Source of the DNA: Megalonaias nervosa
Lineage: Eukaryota; Mollusca; Bivalvia; Unionida; Unionidae
Assembly: GCA_016617855.1 (NCBI GenBank)
Contig: JAECUM010033203.1
Span: forward strand, 1-64,000
DNA: 64,000 nucleotides
Direction: 5' to 3'
Shown here one piece after another: positions 1 to 12,030 of the stretch (position 1 is the stretch's first letter; each line of letters starts with the position of its first letter). The notes under the pieces were generated by a model that ran no database searches, had not been told where the DNA came from, and worked only from the letters and a program-made list of their open reading frames with translations. Position numbers and translations under genes: made by a program.

Positions 1-30
<30 letters not shown>
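1..30. repeat. AT dinucleotide microsatellite
   Basis: Fifteen AT units at the left edge. They lie inside an intron of gene A, directly beyond its exon 3 donor. Confidence 0.95.
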
Positions 31-35
<5 letters not shown>

Positions 36-39
36 TTAC

Positions 40-3000
40 CTCTTTCTATATAGGAAATGTAGATTCCGTTAGGCATTCCGTTGCCAACTTTGCCACCTGC
101 TTTACCGCCTGCAATCTTTGGCGTCGGAATAGCTGGAGGATACACGGGTTGCACTGGATACATTGGCGTGGTGGTCACTGGTTGCATGGGTTTCATTGGA
201 TACATTGGCGTGGTGGTCACTGGTTGCATGGGTTTCATTGGATACATTGGCGTGGTGGTCACTGGTGGAATGGGTTGCACTGGATACATTGGCGTGGGGG
301 TCACTGGTGGAATGGGTTCCTCTGGATACATTGGCGGCACTGGTGGAACTTTCGGCATTAAGGGCATTGACGGCATAATGGGCATAGAGGGTTTATATGG
401 CATGGGCATCATTCCTGAAACCACTCCGTATCCATTCATTTCGGCGTTCATATCCATACCTCCATTTATTCCATTATCGCCATTAACTCCGCCGTTCGCG
501 TCCATACCTCCGTTCAGTCCATTATTGCCATCAAATCCGCCGTTTATGTACATATCGCCGTTCATTCCATTATTGCCGTTACCTGCGCCGTTTATGTCCA
601 TTCCCTTCATTCCGGTCATCATAACCATATCGCCGTTCATTGTATCCATTTCTCCATTCCTTCCATTCATAACTCCATTCATTGTGTCCATGCCTCCGTT
701 TTTTCCATTCATGCCACCGCTGTTTGTCTCCATACCGCCATTCATTCCATCATTGCCATTAATTCCACCGTTTATGTATATACCGCCGTTCATTCCTTTC
801 ACACCGTTCATCATGTCCGTTCTTCCATACTTTACATTCATGCCACCGTGCATTGTGTCCATACCAGCGTTCATCGAGTTCATACCTCCATTCTTTTCCT
901 TCATTCCGCCATTTGTTATGTCCATTTCTCTGTTAATACCTTTCATCCCGACATTCATGTCTACCATCATCATTGTCATGCCCTTATTACCAACGTTACC
1001 TCCCTTCTGACGATTTGGTTGGGGTTCATAAAATGGAGGAGGGGTGTATACAGCACCACCATTTTTCCCGTTACCATTACCATTAGGTCCTATTTGGAGA
1101 GGAAAAGTGAATTGAATCTTTTGTAAGTAAGATTTAATGTTGATTGTTAATGGCCAAAGTACAGTTGAAAGTGATTATAATACATGAATAGACATATACT
1201 AGATGAAAACAGTTGGCAAATATAAACTTCTATGATGATCTGATGAAAAAGAGGTTGTATTCTGGGTTAATTCAACCAAGGGCGTGATTTAGAAAACACA
1301 CAGTTAGACTTTCATGGAGGTTGTTAGCTTATATTCTTTTAGAACTGTCTTTACTGTCATCAAAATAATAATTACCCTGTGGCAGTTTAGCTAACGCACG
1401 ATATTTTGTATATCGTTGCAATTATATTAAAAATAGTCATCTCAATTACCACTGTTTATCCGAAAAAATAATAACATTTGCATTTGTTACGAGTCTATGC
1501 ACTTAAAATAATTAACAGAATAGAGTGAAGACAACAAGCTTTGTACAATTTAACAAATAATTTATTTCCCTAGAATACACAGTGAAAAATGAGAATAAAA
1601 GAACTTACGGTCTTGCGAATTAAATCCAAAAATAATCCAAGAATTAAAGACACAAGTCCTAGTAATAAAAGTCCTGAATAAAACTCAGTTAAAGTCCCGA
1701 AGAGATTCAAAATTGAAAGTGATGACATGTCTGTTATAGCCTGCGAAGTGCTGATGTGTCAACAGTCTCTTGTTGAATCACATAAATATTATTCCAGGTT
1801 TGAATTCATTATAAATTCCAATGAATGTCTGTATATAAGAATTTTGTCAGAGCACTTTTGTATTTCCAGAGAAAATAATCACTTGAATTCAATGTTACGT
1901 ATAGGCTTGTTAAAAAGTAACAAAAGAAAAGAGTGAAGACAACAAGCTTTATAAGTTTTAACAAAAATAATTTATTTCCCTAGAAAACACGGTGAAAAGG
2001 TAAAAATATGAAATAGGACTTACGGTTTGTGAAGAAAATCCAAACATTTATCCTAGTATTAAAAAAAATACAAGTCCTATCACTAAATAATTTTAACTGA
2101 ATCCAGGTTCGAATCTTGATGACGTTCCAAGATGGAGGACGATGACGTCAGATGAAGTCTTTACACAAATGTCCAGAATTTCACGTTGAACCACAATTTG
2201 TACAGTACTATTCCAATTTAGAATGAATTTCACTGAATGTCTTTGTCCTAAACCACTTGTGTAGTTCTCCAGGGAAAAATAAATTATTATTTAAAAAGTA
2301 GATGAACTCCTATAGCTGTCATCTATAACAAGACACATCTCGAATTCTACAGATGTAAAGAAAAATAAACTCTTTCCAGCACACGAAAAATAATACCTTC
2401 TTCTCAAGGTATAAGAACGACTCTGACTATTTCACAGGGATCTAAGTGTTTAAAAACCGAACTAAGACATCATTTCATGCACACGCACGAAGAACGCGTG
2501 GTTATTTCATCATCTAACATTCGCAGTACACGATGTAATCACATATGCTTAGGAAATGACCTTGGCCACAACCAATTTACGCCGGTTGTTTATCCAGTCG
2601 GCAATCTAAAATAATGCTTACGCAAGCCGAGAGTCATATTTACGTTCTAAATAAACACGATGTTTCTTTCAAAAATATCAGATCCCATGAACATAATCAT
2701 CATCATAATAAAATATAATGATACAAAAATGAAATAAAAAGAATTCAAATTTTAACGCACAAGTAATTAAACTACATGGTCGTAACATCAATAATTCGAA
2801 GAAAATAAAATTCAACCCAAACTGGTCACAACATAATACAACTTAAAGTGTTAGATGTTAAAGCACGACTGGTAAAATCCTCACAGTCACAAGATAATAT
2901 AGTTCTCTGCTTGACCTCAGGTCACAATTAGCAATTAGCAATTTTTAAAAACAACCATTACCTAATGGAAAATAACCTTCTAGAATGATCTAATGAGCCT

Positions 3001-5056
3001 AGTTTATTTACAACAAAATAACCTACAAAATTCACTTAGGAATCTCCAAAACCCTGACCCTGATCAAGATATTTATTCCTTCTTGTTTACCCGAATAATA
3101 ATCCTGATAATACGCTCATACACTTTGAGAATAATGAAGCTATTATTAGTTGTTGACATAAATAAAATAAAAAATTTAAAAAGTCAATCAGGTCAAGCAG
3201 AAATTAACTCAATTTTGGACAAGGTCACGTCGAGCAAATAATGTTACATTACAATAACAAGTAATGAAATGAGAAAATTTAAAACAAGCAGACAAACAAT
3301 TAAAAATATGCATAACGCATTAACGGTCACTTCTATGAAACAATCAGATCCCCCCTGTCCTACGTGAGGATCTGACAGCGACCATTTAGGTGTCATGTTT
3401 TGATGACCTTTGAATTAGCCAATAGAAATGTAGCTTTCAGAAATTTGAAAGTGACTCAAATCGGTCTCACACATTGATGCTCTTCAGTGATACTGCTCCG
3501 TCTCCAAATGTATAATACTTCGTCTAATTGGCTGATAAAACTAGCGATTATGGTAATAACATGGTCACCAGAACATGGCCCCTAAGCAGTCGCTGTCAGA
3601 TTTTCAAGTAGGAAAGTGTAGATCTGATTTTGATCAGATTGTCCTATTAACCAATTTGCTGTCTTGAACATTGACATTTTCGATGTCTCTTGCACAAGTG
3701 TTTTGATGAAAATATTCGCGGTCCCTTGAACAAATTATTGATGAAAATATACCTTGATTAAGTTGTCATCTGCCCTTTTAGGTCATGTTTCACTTCCGTG
3801 GGTTACCGCTTACTGCAGGTTTCAATGTACATTGTAAGTTGTTGAACAAGTATCGTTGTGTTAATATTTTTTTCTTAACGACTCGTCTGTGATACGATAC
3901 CCAAATGATTACTGCATAGTGCCAGTAATGCACACCCAACTGCGATTATGTAGATCCTAATGTGTCATCACACAGAGAGCCGGCATGCCAAGATGTAAGC
4001 TGACCAATTGAAAGTATGAATAGAACAAACAGTGTTGATCCAGGACAGATAATTATGTGACGGCAGACCTCGGTATAGGATCTCCGAAGTTGATTGAGGT
4101 TATGCGTAAACAAAGACCGTAATTCACTAAGTGCCTGTTACATGTGATAAAGTTTTAGTACCTTACACTGTCGATTTTTGGAGAGTTTAAGTTTTTAAAA
4201 TGTTTGGAGTTAATTTTCATAAATTCTCCAGTTGGCTTTTCTCAAGCTAATTTAGTATATGTTAGCTAAGTCATGTTTAGAGTAAGTGATTTTATATGTT
4301 GAGAGTTGTGACAATGACACTGTTTACTAGCGTGAGTTTTGAGCAGATAATTAAATAATAGGTAAAATGTTGTACAATGTAACTTTGAGTAGAACATTTT
4401 CATCCACTTAAACTGACTGTCATGGTGTCAGAATAATCATTCATAGAGCTCTGGGGAACGAAGAGAACTTAATTGATTAAGTAATTAATATTGAACAATT
4501 GTTGAAGGTCAATTTAGTACTTAGAATTATTAAGTATGCTTTAAATATTCACAGTTCTACAGCTTTTTGTCAACGCTAGACACAGTCAAGTAAACCTTTG
4601 TTTTAGTTATTACTTTGTCCGTACCAGGCACATACACTTTTCTTTACCCCACTCCCTGAAAAAAAATTAATCAAGACTCACATAACAATTGTCCCAACTA
4701 GATTCATCGTTCAATTAAACTTTATTTTTCTAACATACCATTTCCTGGCCTTTCTGTTTCAAAGTAAATAAGCATTTTATGTTATAGTTTATTTATCAAT
4801 TTATCAGTTGTACATGGATTTATTTCTTGATATGTTGATTAAAGGTGCACTCTCAGCTAAGGGTGTCAAGCATCTTCATCCTGCAATTGGTAGTTCTTTT
4901 TCTGATAATTATGAAATGGAAATACAAAAATATAAACCTTGAAAGGTTAAGTGGCATTATGGAAAGGAACTCACCTCCGTTTAATGGGTAGTCCCAATAA
5001 TAACTGGTAGCACTGGCCAATGAAATGACGACAGCAAGCGCTAGTACGGGATTCAT
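40..5056 (-). CDS. Gene A: secreted Gly/Asn/Met-rich repeat protein (partial)
   Basis: Spliced minus-strand gene, paralogue of gene B at 27.8-31.5 kb. The first coding exon is 5056-4975: nine leader bases follow a TGCAG acceptor, and a signal peptide starts MNPVLALAVVISLASATS. It ends in phase 1 at a GTGAGT donor. After a 3.9 kb intron, exon 3 (1089-40, 1050 bases, no stop) reads through GNG and MNGGM repeats, then a Pro/Met-rich stretch with a 14-residue tandem repeat (TPMYP..P..PVT). It ends GKVGNGMPNGIYI before a GTAAAC donor. Later exons lie beyond the left edge. The second of two adjacent ATGs is chosen because it aligns with gene B. Signal peptide, low complexity and lack of Cys point to an extracellular structural or matrix protein, for example of shell, byssus or mucus. 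That role is inferred; I do not recognise the family. Confidence 0.85.
147..350 (-). repeat. 42-base coding minisatellite in gene A exon 3
   Basis: Units begin at 156, 198, 240, 282 and 324, exactly 42 bases (14 codons) apart. On the coding strand each encodes a variant of MYPxxPxxPVTxTP. The unit is a multiple of three, so copy-number change keeps the frame. Gene B has MP-rich spacers here but not this unit. Confidence 0.9.
1521..1905 (+). repeat. LTR-like repeat, tandem copy 1
   Basis: Begins with GAGTGAAGACAACAAGCTTT and contains AATTTATTTCCCTAG. It is repeated directly downstream at 1931-2305 and, reversed, at about 9650-10035. The shared TTTATTTCCCTRG block also occurs in the 5' LTR of the Gypsy element (about 18.72 kb), so this is probably a related LTR family. 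Confidence 0.7.
1931..2305 (+). repeat. LTR-like repeat, tandem copy 2
   Basis: Direct, diverged copy of the preceding repeat with the same start (GAGTGAAGACAACAAGCTTT) and a matching end (CCAGGGAAAAATAAATTATT). The middle part (TCCAAGATGGAGGACGATGACGTC) is closer to the inverted copy near 9.8 kb than to copy 1. Confidence 0.7.
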
Positions 5057-5065
5057 CATTCTTTC
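4975..5065 (-). other. Gene A exon 2 (signal-peptide exon)
   Basis: The acceptor TTGCAG lies just above 5065 and the donor at 4974. The coding part is 82 bases, the same length as in gene B, and leaves one base of a Gly codon. ATG occurs twice in a row (5059 and 5056); the second aligns with the single start of gene B. Confidence 0.85.
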
Positions 5066-5123
5066 CTGCAATCAAAGTTTCTGAAGTGAAAAGTTCGTTG
5101 AAAAGTGATAAAAGATACCCTTG

Positions 5124-5214
5124 TCTATTGTATTATGATAGAATGGACTGGTATCTATTGTATTATGATAGAATGGACTGGTGTCTATTGTATTATGATA
5201 AAATGGACTGGTCT
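5124..5214. repeat. 30-base minisatellite, 3 copies
   Basis: Three nearly identical units of TCTATTGTATTATGATAGAA plus ten further bases, in intron 1 of gene A. Confidence 0.9.
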
Positions 5215-6160
5215 CTTTAAAAACTTTGATTTACTATTAGCAGAATACACTAACCCTACTTACATGAAAGTGTGATTTAATTGGAAATAACTCTTTCGAA
5301 ATAGTGTGACACACATGACAACTCAAAAATAAGTCTATATGTCACAATTCACGACAGTTTACGATTCCGGGTAAACTTGCATGAGACATAAAATGTAGAA
5401 AAATATACGATGTATAAATGGGGTGCGACAAGTTATGAAGAGATATATGTATTTCTAATATACAAATTTAACTGATATCGAGAAATTATGGTATAAAGAA
5501 AGCGTGACCTCTGTTGTGACTGACGCTGGTCATACCTTTACTTCATACAAATCTTGAATGAGAGAGTTGGTTGGGTGTGGTGAGAGGAACTTTGAAGGAT
5601 TATTTTCCTAGATATATATATACAAAGAATAAATTTATATTTCTCGAGATACCTCTGAGACGAAAAGTTCTGAATATTAAATAAACTCATATTCTTGTTC
5701 CTGTTGTGGTGGTGGTTGTTGTTTTAGCACCTAGTTTTTTGTATCTTCAAGATCTCGCTCTTCTGCTATATTTATATTAAAATATGTTAGAGTGGGCATT
5801 TACAAAATTTAAATTAGTAAAACATGTGAAATAAGATTAAACTGAGTTGCTACATGTCAGATAAAGCAAATTATTTTACGAAAGGAACGATTTTAAATTA
5901 AGGATTTTAGATTTGACTGCATTTCCAATACTTATTTTCTCGGTGATTACAATTATTGTATTGTTCGCAAAATATTCTGCAATATTTTGAGTAGCGTAAT
6001 CATAGACAATTGAGAATAAACATGTACTATTTTTTTGTGAACAATGATTGCAAATTTATACAAAAATTTCCAACTGATAATTTTCAAGAGAGGTGAGAAA
6101 AAAAGCTAAAGAAACGAAAAATAGCAAAGAGGAAAGAAAGGATTGAGTGTTTCAGCGTAC

Positions 6161-6205
6161 CTGAGGTGATATGGCCAACTAAGTTACGTGTTCTCGGCCT
6201 CTTGA
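6161..6205 (-). other. Gene A non-coding exon 1
   Basis: The start (about 6205) is predicted about 30 bases below the TATA box. It ends CACCTCAG followed by the donor GTACGC at 6160. Gene B has the same CACCTCAG/GTAA end, exactly 80 bases from its TATA box in both genes. Confidence 0.7.
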
Positions 6206-6230
6206 TCTGCCCACTGCTTGCATCGGATGC

Positions 6231-6500
6231 ATTTTATATACTTTTCCCAAAAGCAGATTAACCGCATATACATATTCCGGAAACATGGTCTGATCGGTGA
6301 CTCGTACTGGTAATTGACAAGAAATAAATGCAATGTAATTTCGTGTTTAATTTGTAGGTCATCGCCACAGGTGATAAAGTTGCAGCTAAAATGATACTAA
6401 ATCGAGTAACCCGTCTAGAATGTAAAGGCTACGCATATGTTCGTGCCACATCAAAGAGATTCGTGCATCTTGGACAGGGTTGTACATTGTTAAATGTGAA
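6231..6500 (-). promoter_or_regulatory. Gene A promoter and conserved upstream region
   Basis: TATA box (minus strand GTATATAAAATGC) at 6231-6241. Upstream, three blocks are shared with the gene B promoter at matching distance: TTCCGGAAACATGGT near 6.28 kb; AGGTCATCGCCACAGGTGAT at 6356-6375, which carries an E-box (CACCTG) next to a GATA-type TTATC on the minus strand; and CCACATCAAAGAGATTCGTG near 6.45 kb. Conservation of non-coding DNA between the paralogues suggests shared tissue-specific control. Confidence 0.75.
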
Positions 6501-6975
6501 TTTCATTCAGCTCGGTTACAAGTATTTAATCGTTTAAAACAAAGCATGACGGAATCAAATAGTTCTTTTTTAATTTTTTTGCGGCATACTGACATTTTAT
6601 TGTTCTCTATTTGTGCGTTTCTCAGCAGAATAAATGTAAAACTGTTTTGCAAGATTTTGCAATACCATTTTGCCATGGAACATATTTCACATCAAAGAAA
6701 TTTCAGTTAAAAAGACTTATGTGAATTGTTTGACCAGTTTAGAGAGTTGGCATGAGAACAGAAATGACGGCAGTCAATATTATATAGACAAAGACTAGCA
6801 AAGAGTGTCCTCCTACCCCATCCCAACTCATGGCTTTTGACCAGGTGGTAAATGCAAAAGTCCTAGTACTGGTCGGAATGCAGAAGTTTTGAGCCGCTTT
6901 TATGAAACCAGTCATACACCCAATGAAATAATTAGGTTCATGGGCATAAAAATCTCCGTTTTGTACATACAATAT

Positions 6976-6978
6976 ATG

Positions 6979-7058
<80 letters not shown>

Positions 7059-7085
7059 GGGAAGGTGGAGAGAATTGGGGTGGCG

Positions 7086-7114
<29 letters not shown>
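6976..7114. repeat. AT microsatellite followed by GA microsatellite
   Basis: Two AT runs separated by one ACT interruption (about 6980-7056), then an AGAG run (7089-7114). The Tyr-Ile open frames across it are artefacts of the dinucleotide repeat. Confidence 0.95.
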
Positions 7115-7117
<3 letters not shown>

Positions 7118-7574
7118 AAACTATTCTTACAGCAGAAGGAAATCACATCAAATTTTGCTATAACAGGCAAAAACTAGCAATTTGGGGTTGGTATGTCTAT
7201 GTTGATATGCATGCAGAAATACATGAATGTGTGTGTGTGTGTGTGTGTTCGTTTAGGAAAGCATATGGAGGCAAATGTTAGGATACAAAACAATTTAAGT
7301 TAACACCATGTCAGGTGGTGATTTAGGGGTATACGTAAAACCCTAGCAAATTTAATAGAAAAAAGATTTTCCACTCCTGACTGAATGAATCATTTGAATG
7401 CTGTCTAGTATTCGAGTAACTGATGTTGGACCTATCGAAGGTTTGATGTACTTGATACATAACAACAGAAATAAAAGAAAACTTAAATTCATTGGAGACG
7501 AAGAAGAACACATCAATGGCAAATTTTTCTTTACAATTTAAAGAACTTGCTCGTAGAGAAAGGAAAAGACCACA

Positions 7575-7577
7575 AAT

Positions 7578-7625
<48 letters not shown>

Positions 7626-7626
7626 C
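7575..7626. repeat. AAT trinucleotide microsatellite
   Basis: About 16 AAT units. The poly-Ile open frame that crosses it is not a gene. Confidence 0.95.
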
Positions 7627-8289
7627 ATATAGCTTAATTATGAGCGGAACATCGGAGTCTGGCTAATGAATTTTGCATAAGGGTAGATAAATAAATGGTT
7701 CTATGAAACTGAACAGTAAAAGTATCCTAACATTAATTTTGCTTTATGTGATTTGTTTACAGCTGAATTGCAATCCTAAATTAAACTGTCTTTAAGACGT
7801 TGTCTGATATTGAACAAAACTTTTTTTTTTCATCTCCTACATCCTGTGCGAACCAAATATAACCAAATCCATATCTGAACAGTATGTCTTTAACACTAAA
7901 AACGTATGTGGCTTTACGTGATTTGTTCATTTTTTAGCATCATATAACATCGTTATCACCCATTCTAATCAACATTATCCAATACTGGACACATTAACAA
8001 TAATAGTTAAAACAAACACATAGTCTTTCGCATTCTCCTCGTGATGAAAGGGAGTATGTCTGGAAAGTGTTGAAATCTAGTACAACACCAATCAATTTTA
8101 TATGAATACATACCCCTAAGTTTCAGTGACATAAATTAAAACAAGTGCTATTCAAGCATCAAATACTTTGAAAGCTTCTTTTACAGAAAATTTAAAATGT
8201 GCCTAACTTATTTTGAATAATACTTAATGTATGTAGAGGCTTGTCTGCTTGAATTGCGAGTTCTTCCTTCGCTTCGTCCTAATAAGTTT

Positions 8290-8675
8290 CAGAGTGAAAT
8301 ATTACCCAATGTACTTATACCCAGATACGGAGTGAAATATAACCCAATGTATTTATAACCAGATACGGAGTGAAATATAACCCAATGTACTTATACCCAG
8401 ATACGGAGCGAAATATAACTCAATGTACTTATACCCAGATACGGAGTGAAATACAACCCAATGTACTTATACACAGATACGGAGTGAAATACAACCTAAT
8501 GTACTTATACACAGATACGGAGTGAAATACAACCCAATGTACTTATACACAGATAGGGAGTGAAATATAACCCGATGTACTTATACCCAGATACGGAGTG
8601 AAATACAACCCAATGTACTTATACACAGATACGGAGTGAAATATAACCCAATGTGCTTATACCCAGATACGGAGA
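8290..8675. repeat. 38-base minisatellite, about 10 copies
   Basis: Unit: CAGATACGGAGTGAAATATA followed by ACCCAATGTACTTATACC, exact period 38 (for example 8323 to 8361). Units lie head to tail with no spacers, which rules out a CRISPR array. No open frame is conserved through the array. Confidence 0.92.
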
Positions 8676-9009
8676 AGTATCTTTATGAACAGTTTATTTT
8701 TGTTACTTAAATGAGCCGAACCCTCTATACCCCATGATTCTACTCCTACGTCACACGTAAGTGCATGCAAGTGTATATAATTTGCTAGGTGAGCCTAAAG
8801 TGATTGTAACCAGCGATAGCCTCAAGTGAAGTTCTTAATGCACTGACAAACTGATCAATATACACTAACACACAGTTTCTCGGATTTTACTCCCTGTAAA
8901 TAAATTACCTGTTTGGGGTCAAACACGATCTCGAACTCTAACATGCTAATTACTTGCTAGCCATCCTTGCTGGCCATCGAGTTTAGCTTGGTAATCGCAT
9001 TAAGACTAC

Positions 9010-9475
9010 TTTTTGCTGTTGCGAGAAGCTCTGAATAGATACGTATTCGTTGATGCGTTTATTGTAGTAGCACTGACCGTAACACCGGTTACAATTGATA
9101 TGACTCAAACATCAATTCCAATCGGTGTGCCTGTAATAGTTGCCACTTTCGTGATTCCCGACACATCCAGTCCAATGGTGCCTACAGCGGCGATTCCGCA
9201 AATAGCATCTACTACTACTACTACACATACTCGTTTGTATTTTACGAGGACCACGGTTCTCTTGGGAATTTCATCTCGCAGCTTTTATTCCGCTTTGATT
9301 ATTTTCTCGCCTCGGCAACTTTTTATTTCTTTCCTAGAGTGAAAATTATTGGTCGTAATCAAGGTCATATTTGGCTTGCGTGTCAGCTCTGTTGCAAACA
9401 ACGTTTTTTTAATTTTTTTATTATTGAATCTTATAGTAAGATTCGTTCAGTAGAATCGAATTCGTCCATGGCGGA
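9010..9475 (-). pseudogene. Polinton-like relic fragment (hydrophobic protein gene)
   Basis: On the minus strand, 9345-9230 closely matches 59,780-59,880 of the right-hand Polinton-like element. Both contain DKII or EKII, then LQNEITKRT or LRDEIPKRT, then KYKR. Here the reading continues into a hydrophobic Val/Ile/Thr/Gly-rich stretch (9230-9060), and a candidate start, MDEFDSTE, lies near 9472. Frame changes and stops interrupt it. Because the same segment occurs in two elements, it is a real element gene. A membrane role is only suggested by composition. Confidence 0.65.
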
Positions 9476-9649
9476 CGTGATAATTGACATATGATGTTAC
9501 TACGTTTCTCGAAAGAGAGTGATCACGTGAACCTATCACGTGGTCCCTTCTGCGTTGTAGTTGGAGTTAAAGTGATGTTTTATAGTGATTTAATTCAGTC
9601 GTAATTCATACCTTCGGGCTCAAAGGTATTATTTTGTGTTGCCAGTTGA

Positions 9650-10035
9650 ATTTGAGTTTTTTTATTTAAAATAATTTATTTTCCCTGGAGACTTTACTTG
9701 GGTTCGTCAATATTCTTGGACAAAGACATTTACTGAAAATCATTTGGAATTCTAAAGCCGGAATTTGTGATTCAACAAGTAACTCTTGACACGACAACAT
9801 AGGACAGGTTATAGAGGACGTCATCGCCTTCCATCTTGGAACTTCATCGGGGATTCGAACTTTGATTCATTTAGAACATTTTAGTGATATGACTTATATT
9901 TTTAATTATTGGATTAATTTTTGGATTTGATTCATAAACCGTAAGTCTTTTTTAATATTTTTACCTTGTTTTCTAGGGAAATAAATTATTCTGTTAACAT
10001 TTATAAAGCTAGTTGGCTTCACTCTTTGATTTGTT
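9650..10035 (-). repeat. LTR-like repeat, inverted copy
   Basis: The reverse complement matches the 1521-2305 repeats from GAGTGAAGCCAACTAGCTTT through TTTATTTCCCTAG to the terminal CCAGGGAAAATAAATTATTT. It abuts the left LTR of the Gypsy element and may mark a second insertion that truncated that LTR. Confidence 0.7.
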
Positions 10036-10049
10036 ATTTTGTACGAGCC

Positions 10050-10585
10050 TAGACACGTAATAATAACCTAAAATGTCCTCGAATGAATTCACAATAATGT
10101 CCAAAATAGTGGTTTAGTCCTAAAGTCAAAGAGTACTATGGATTTCAATGAATAATTTAAATAAATAAATCCTCTCAAATTAAACTAAACACAATTAAAG
10201 AATGATTCAGCTTTGGAGATGTTAAAGTGGGAATTAATAATTTTGAAGTAAAGAACATTTATATAGAAAGCTAAAGTACAACAACAGAACCAGGATGAGA
10301 GTTACCTTTCCATCCAATTCGTAAATAACTTGCTTCTGGAACATTCTTAACGTCTTTTAAAAAAAAAACAGATCTTGAACTAAACATCTATAAACATGTT
10401 TACCTTCAGTTAATAATGATCATAATATAAAATCTAAAATCATAGAGGAATATTAGCCATATTTACAAATTAACAAGATAGTCAGGTAGGCCCTAAACTC
10501 AATTACTAACCAAGGTGACCTACTCAATATAAATATACATAATATATAATCATTGAGAAAACCCAACACACAATACAAATTAAAT
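10050..10585 (-). repeat. 3' LTR of the Gypsy element (truncated)
   Basis: Matches 18,890-19,425 base for base over long stretches, for example AATTCCAATGAATAATTTAA against ATTTCAATGAATAATTTAA, and the AATATACATAATATATAATC end. Divergence is roughly a quarter of positions by eye, so the insertion is old. The outer end is replaced by the inverted repeat at 9650-10035. Confidence 0.75.
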
Positions 10586-10689
10586 ATACATAACAAAACC
10601 CCTCATAGAGAAAAGGAAAGATGTATACAATAAAACTTTATTTTTTACATAATAATCAAAGATACTATAATGTTTACAATTTCATAGAA

Positions 10690-12030
10690 AGATGTCTTAT
10701 GACATATTTAAAGCAACAGAGTACTTCTATACATGTAAAAGTACATCTACAATTAGATTATATTGTCCCTTAATGGGCCTAATGTCAATGTTATATTCCT
10801 GCAACATCAAACTAAACATTTATAATCAATGATTTATGTTGTTCATTTTGTTAATGAAAGTAAGTGGGGTCGTGAGCACTAAATACAATAATCGGAGAAT
10901 GAGCTAACTAATAAACACTTCAAAGTGTTATAAAGCAATATCAAAGCCAAACATTTCTTCTCAGTTGTGGAATAATTTTTCTGGATCTTGTTTAATGTTT
11001 AAAAAAATAGCACACTGAATGATCCGCACATTTTCGTCTACTTCAATCAATACTCCAAAAACCACTGTCACTTGCATCAACATTCATTTTAATATTTGAC
11101 TGAAATATGGAGCTGAATGAATTGGTGCACTTAAGCATGGCCTTTAATTTATCAAAAGCCTTCTGATATTTATCAGATCAATGAAACTTGATTTTCTCAA
11201 AGCAATTTGGTCATGGATTCAGCAATGATAGAAAACTTTGAGCAAACTTTCTATAATATCGAGCCATACCCAAATATTTCATAAGTGGCATTTTCCTGAT
11301 AAAAACTGGGAATTCAGAGCTAATCCTGTCCTTAACTTTTGTAGGTTTAACTTGACGGCGTCCCCATTATGTCCTAAAAATGTAACACAAGCCGGAAAAC
11401 TCGCCATTACCTAAATTACTTGCCAAATTCGCATTACTCAGTCCATCAAGGAGTTTCCCAATGGTTTCCAAGTGATCTTTCCAGGTGTCGTTGTAGATGA
11501 TGACATCGTCGATCTAAGCGTCACACTTACTTAAACCAGCTTTAATCATGTTTGCTAAATGCTGGGATGCTGAAGGTGAACCTTCATACCAAATGACATC
11601 ACTTTATATTGATAACGTCCATCTGGATTTACGAATGATAAAATTTCCTTTTCTCTTTCCGTCAGTGGAATTTGCCAGAATCCTTTCAAAAGGTCAAACC
11701 TGGTGACATATCTTGCATTTCTAATTTAGTCAATGCAGTCATTGATTTTTGGCAATTGAAATTAATCTATTTTTGTAACAATGTTCACTTTTGTATAGTC
11801 GGTGCAATGCGGAAAGTATTATCTGGCTTCGGCACTAGGATACATGGTGAACTCCAGTTACTTTACTTGCTTCTGTAAAATCGTTCTCCAGCTAATACTG
11901 AATTTCTTTTTTCAAACATTCCTGTTTGCGATGATTCATCCTGCAAGGATGGAGTTTCACAGGTGTAGAATCTTCAATTTCAACGTCCTGGTAGAGTTTA
12001 TTCTTTCGGGTTGAACATCTGGAAACAAGT
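10690..12030 (-). pseudogene. Gypsy reverse transcriptase-RNase H relic
   Basis: Minus-strand translation gives the RT thumb and palm, with the catalytic region reading IDDVIIYNDTWKDHL at about 11,523-11,440. The residue before IDD is a TAG stop. Then comes an RNase H segment with KAFDKLKAML and VDASDSG (about 11,170-11,060), ending near 10,740 in a stretch with NIDIRPIKGQYN. At least ten stops or frame changes interrupt it. It lies downstream of the integrase, as in Gmr1-like elements. Confidence 0.78.

Larger units (their letters stand above)
1090..4974 (-). other. Gene A intron with repeat insertions
   Basis: Long intron between the signal-peptide exon and the repeat exon. It holds two tandem LTR-like repeats (about 1521-2305). 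The remainder (2.3-4.85 kb) is AT-rich and I see no supported gene in it; short open frames such as the one near 2993-3241 lack coding character. Confidence 0.7.

Noticed and set aside
81..1010. 309-codon plus-strand frame rich in Pro, Ile, Phe and Gly
   Set aside because: Antisense shadow of gene A exon 3. The minus strand has splice sites, a signal peptide exon and the paralogue's repeats.
6739..7177. Tyr-Ile repeat proteins on both strands
   Set aside because: Translation of AT and GA microsatellites.
8290..8675. CRISPR-like array
   Set aside because: Units are contiguous with no unique spacers, and the context is animal DNA.
11672..12014. Plus-strand frames over the RT region
   Set aside because: Antisense to the Gypsy RT relic.
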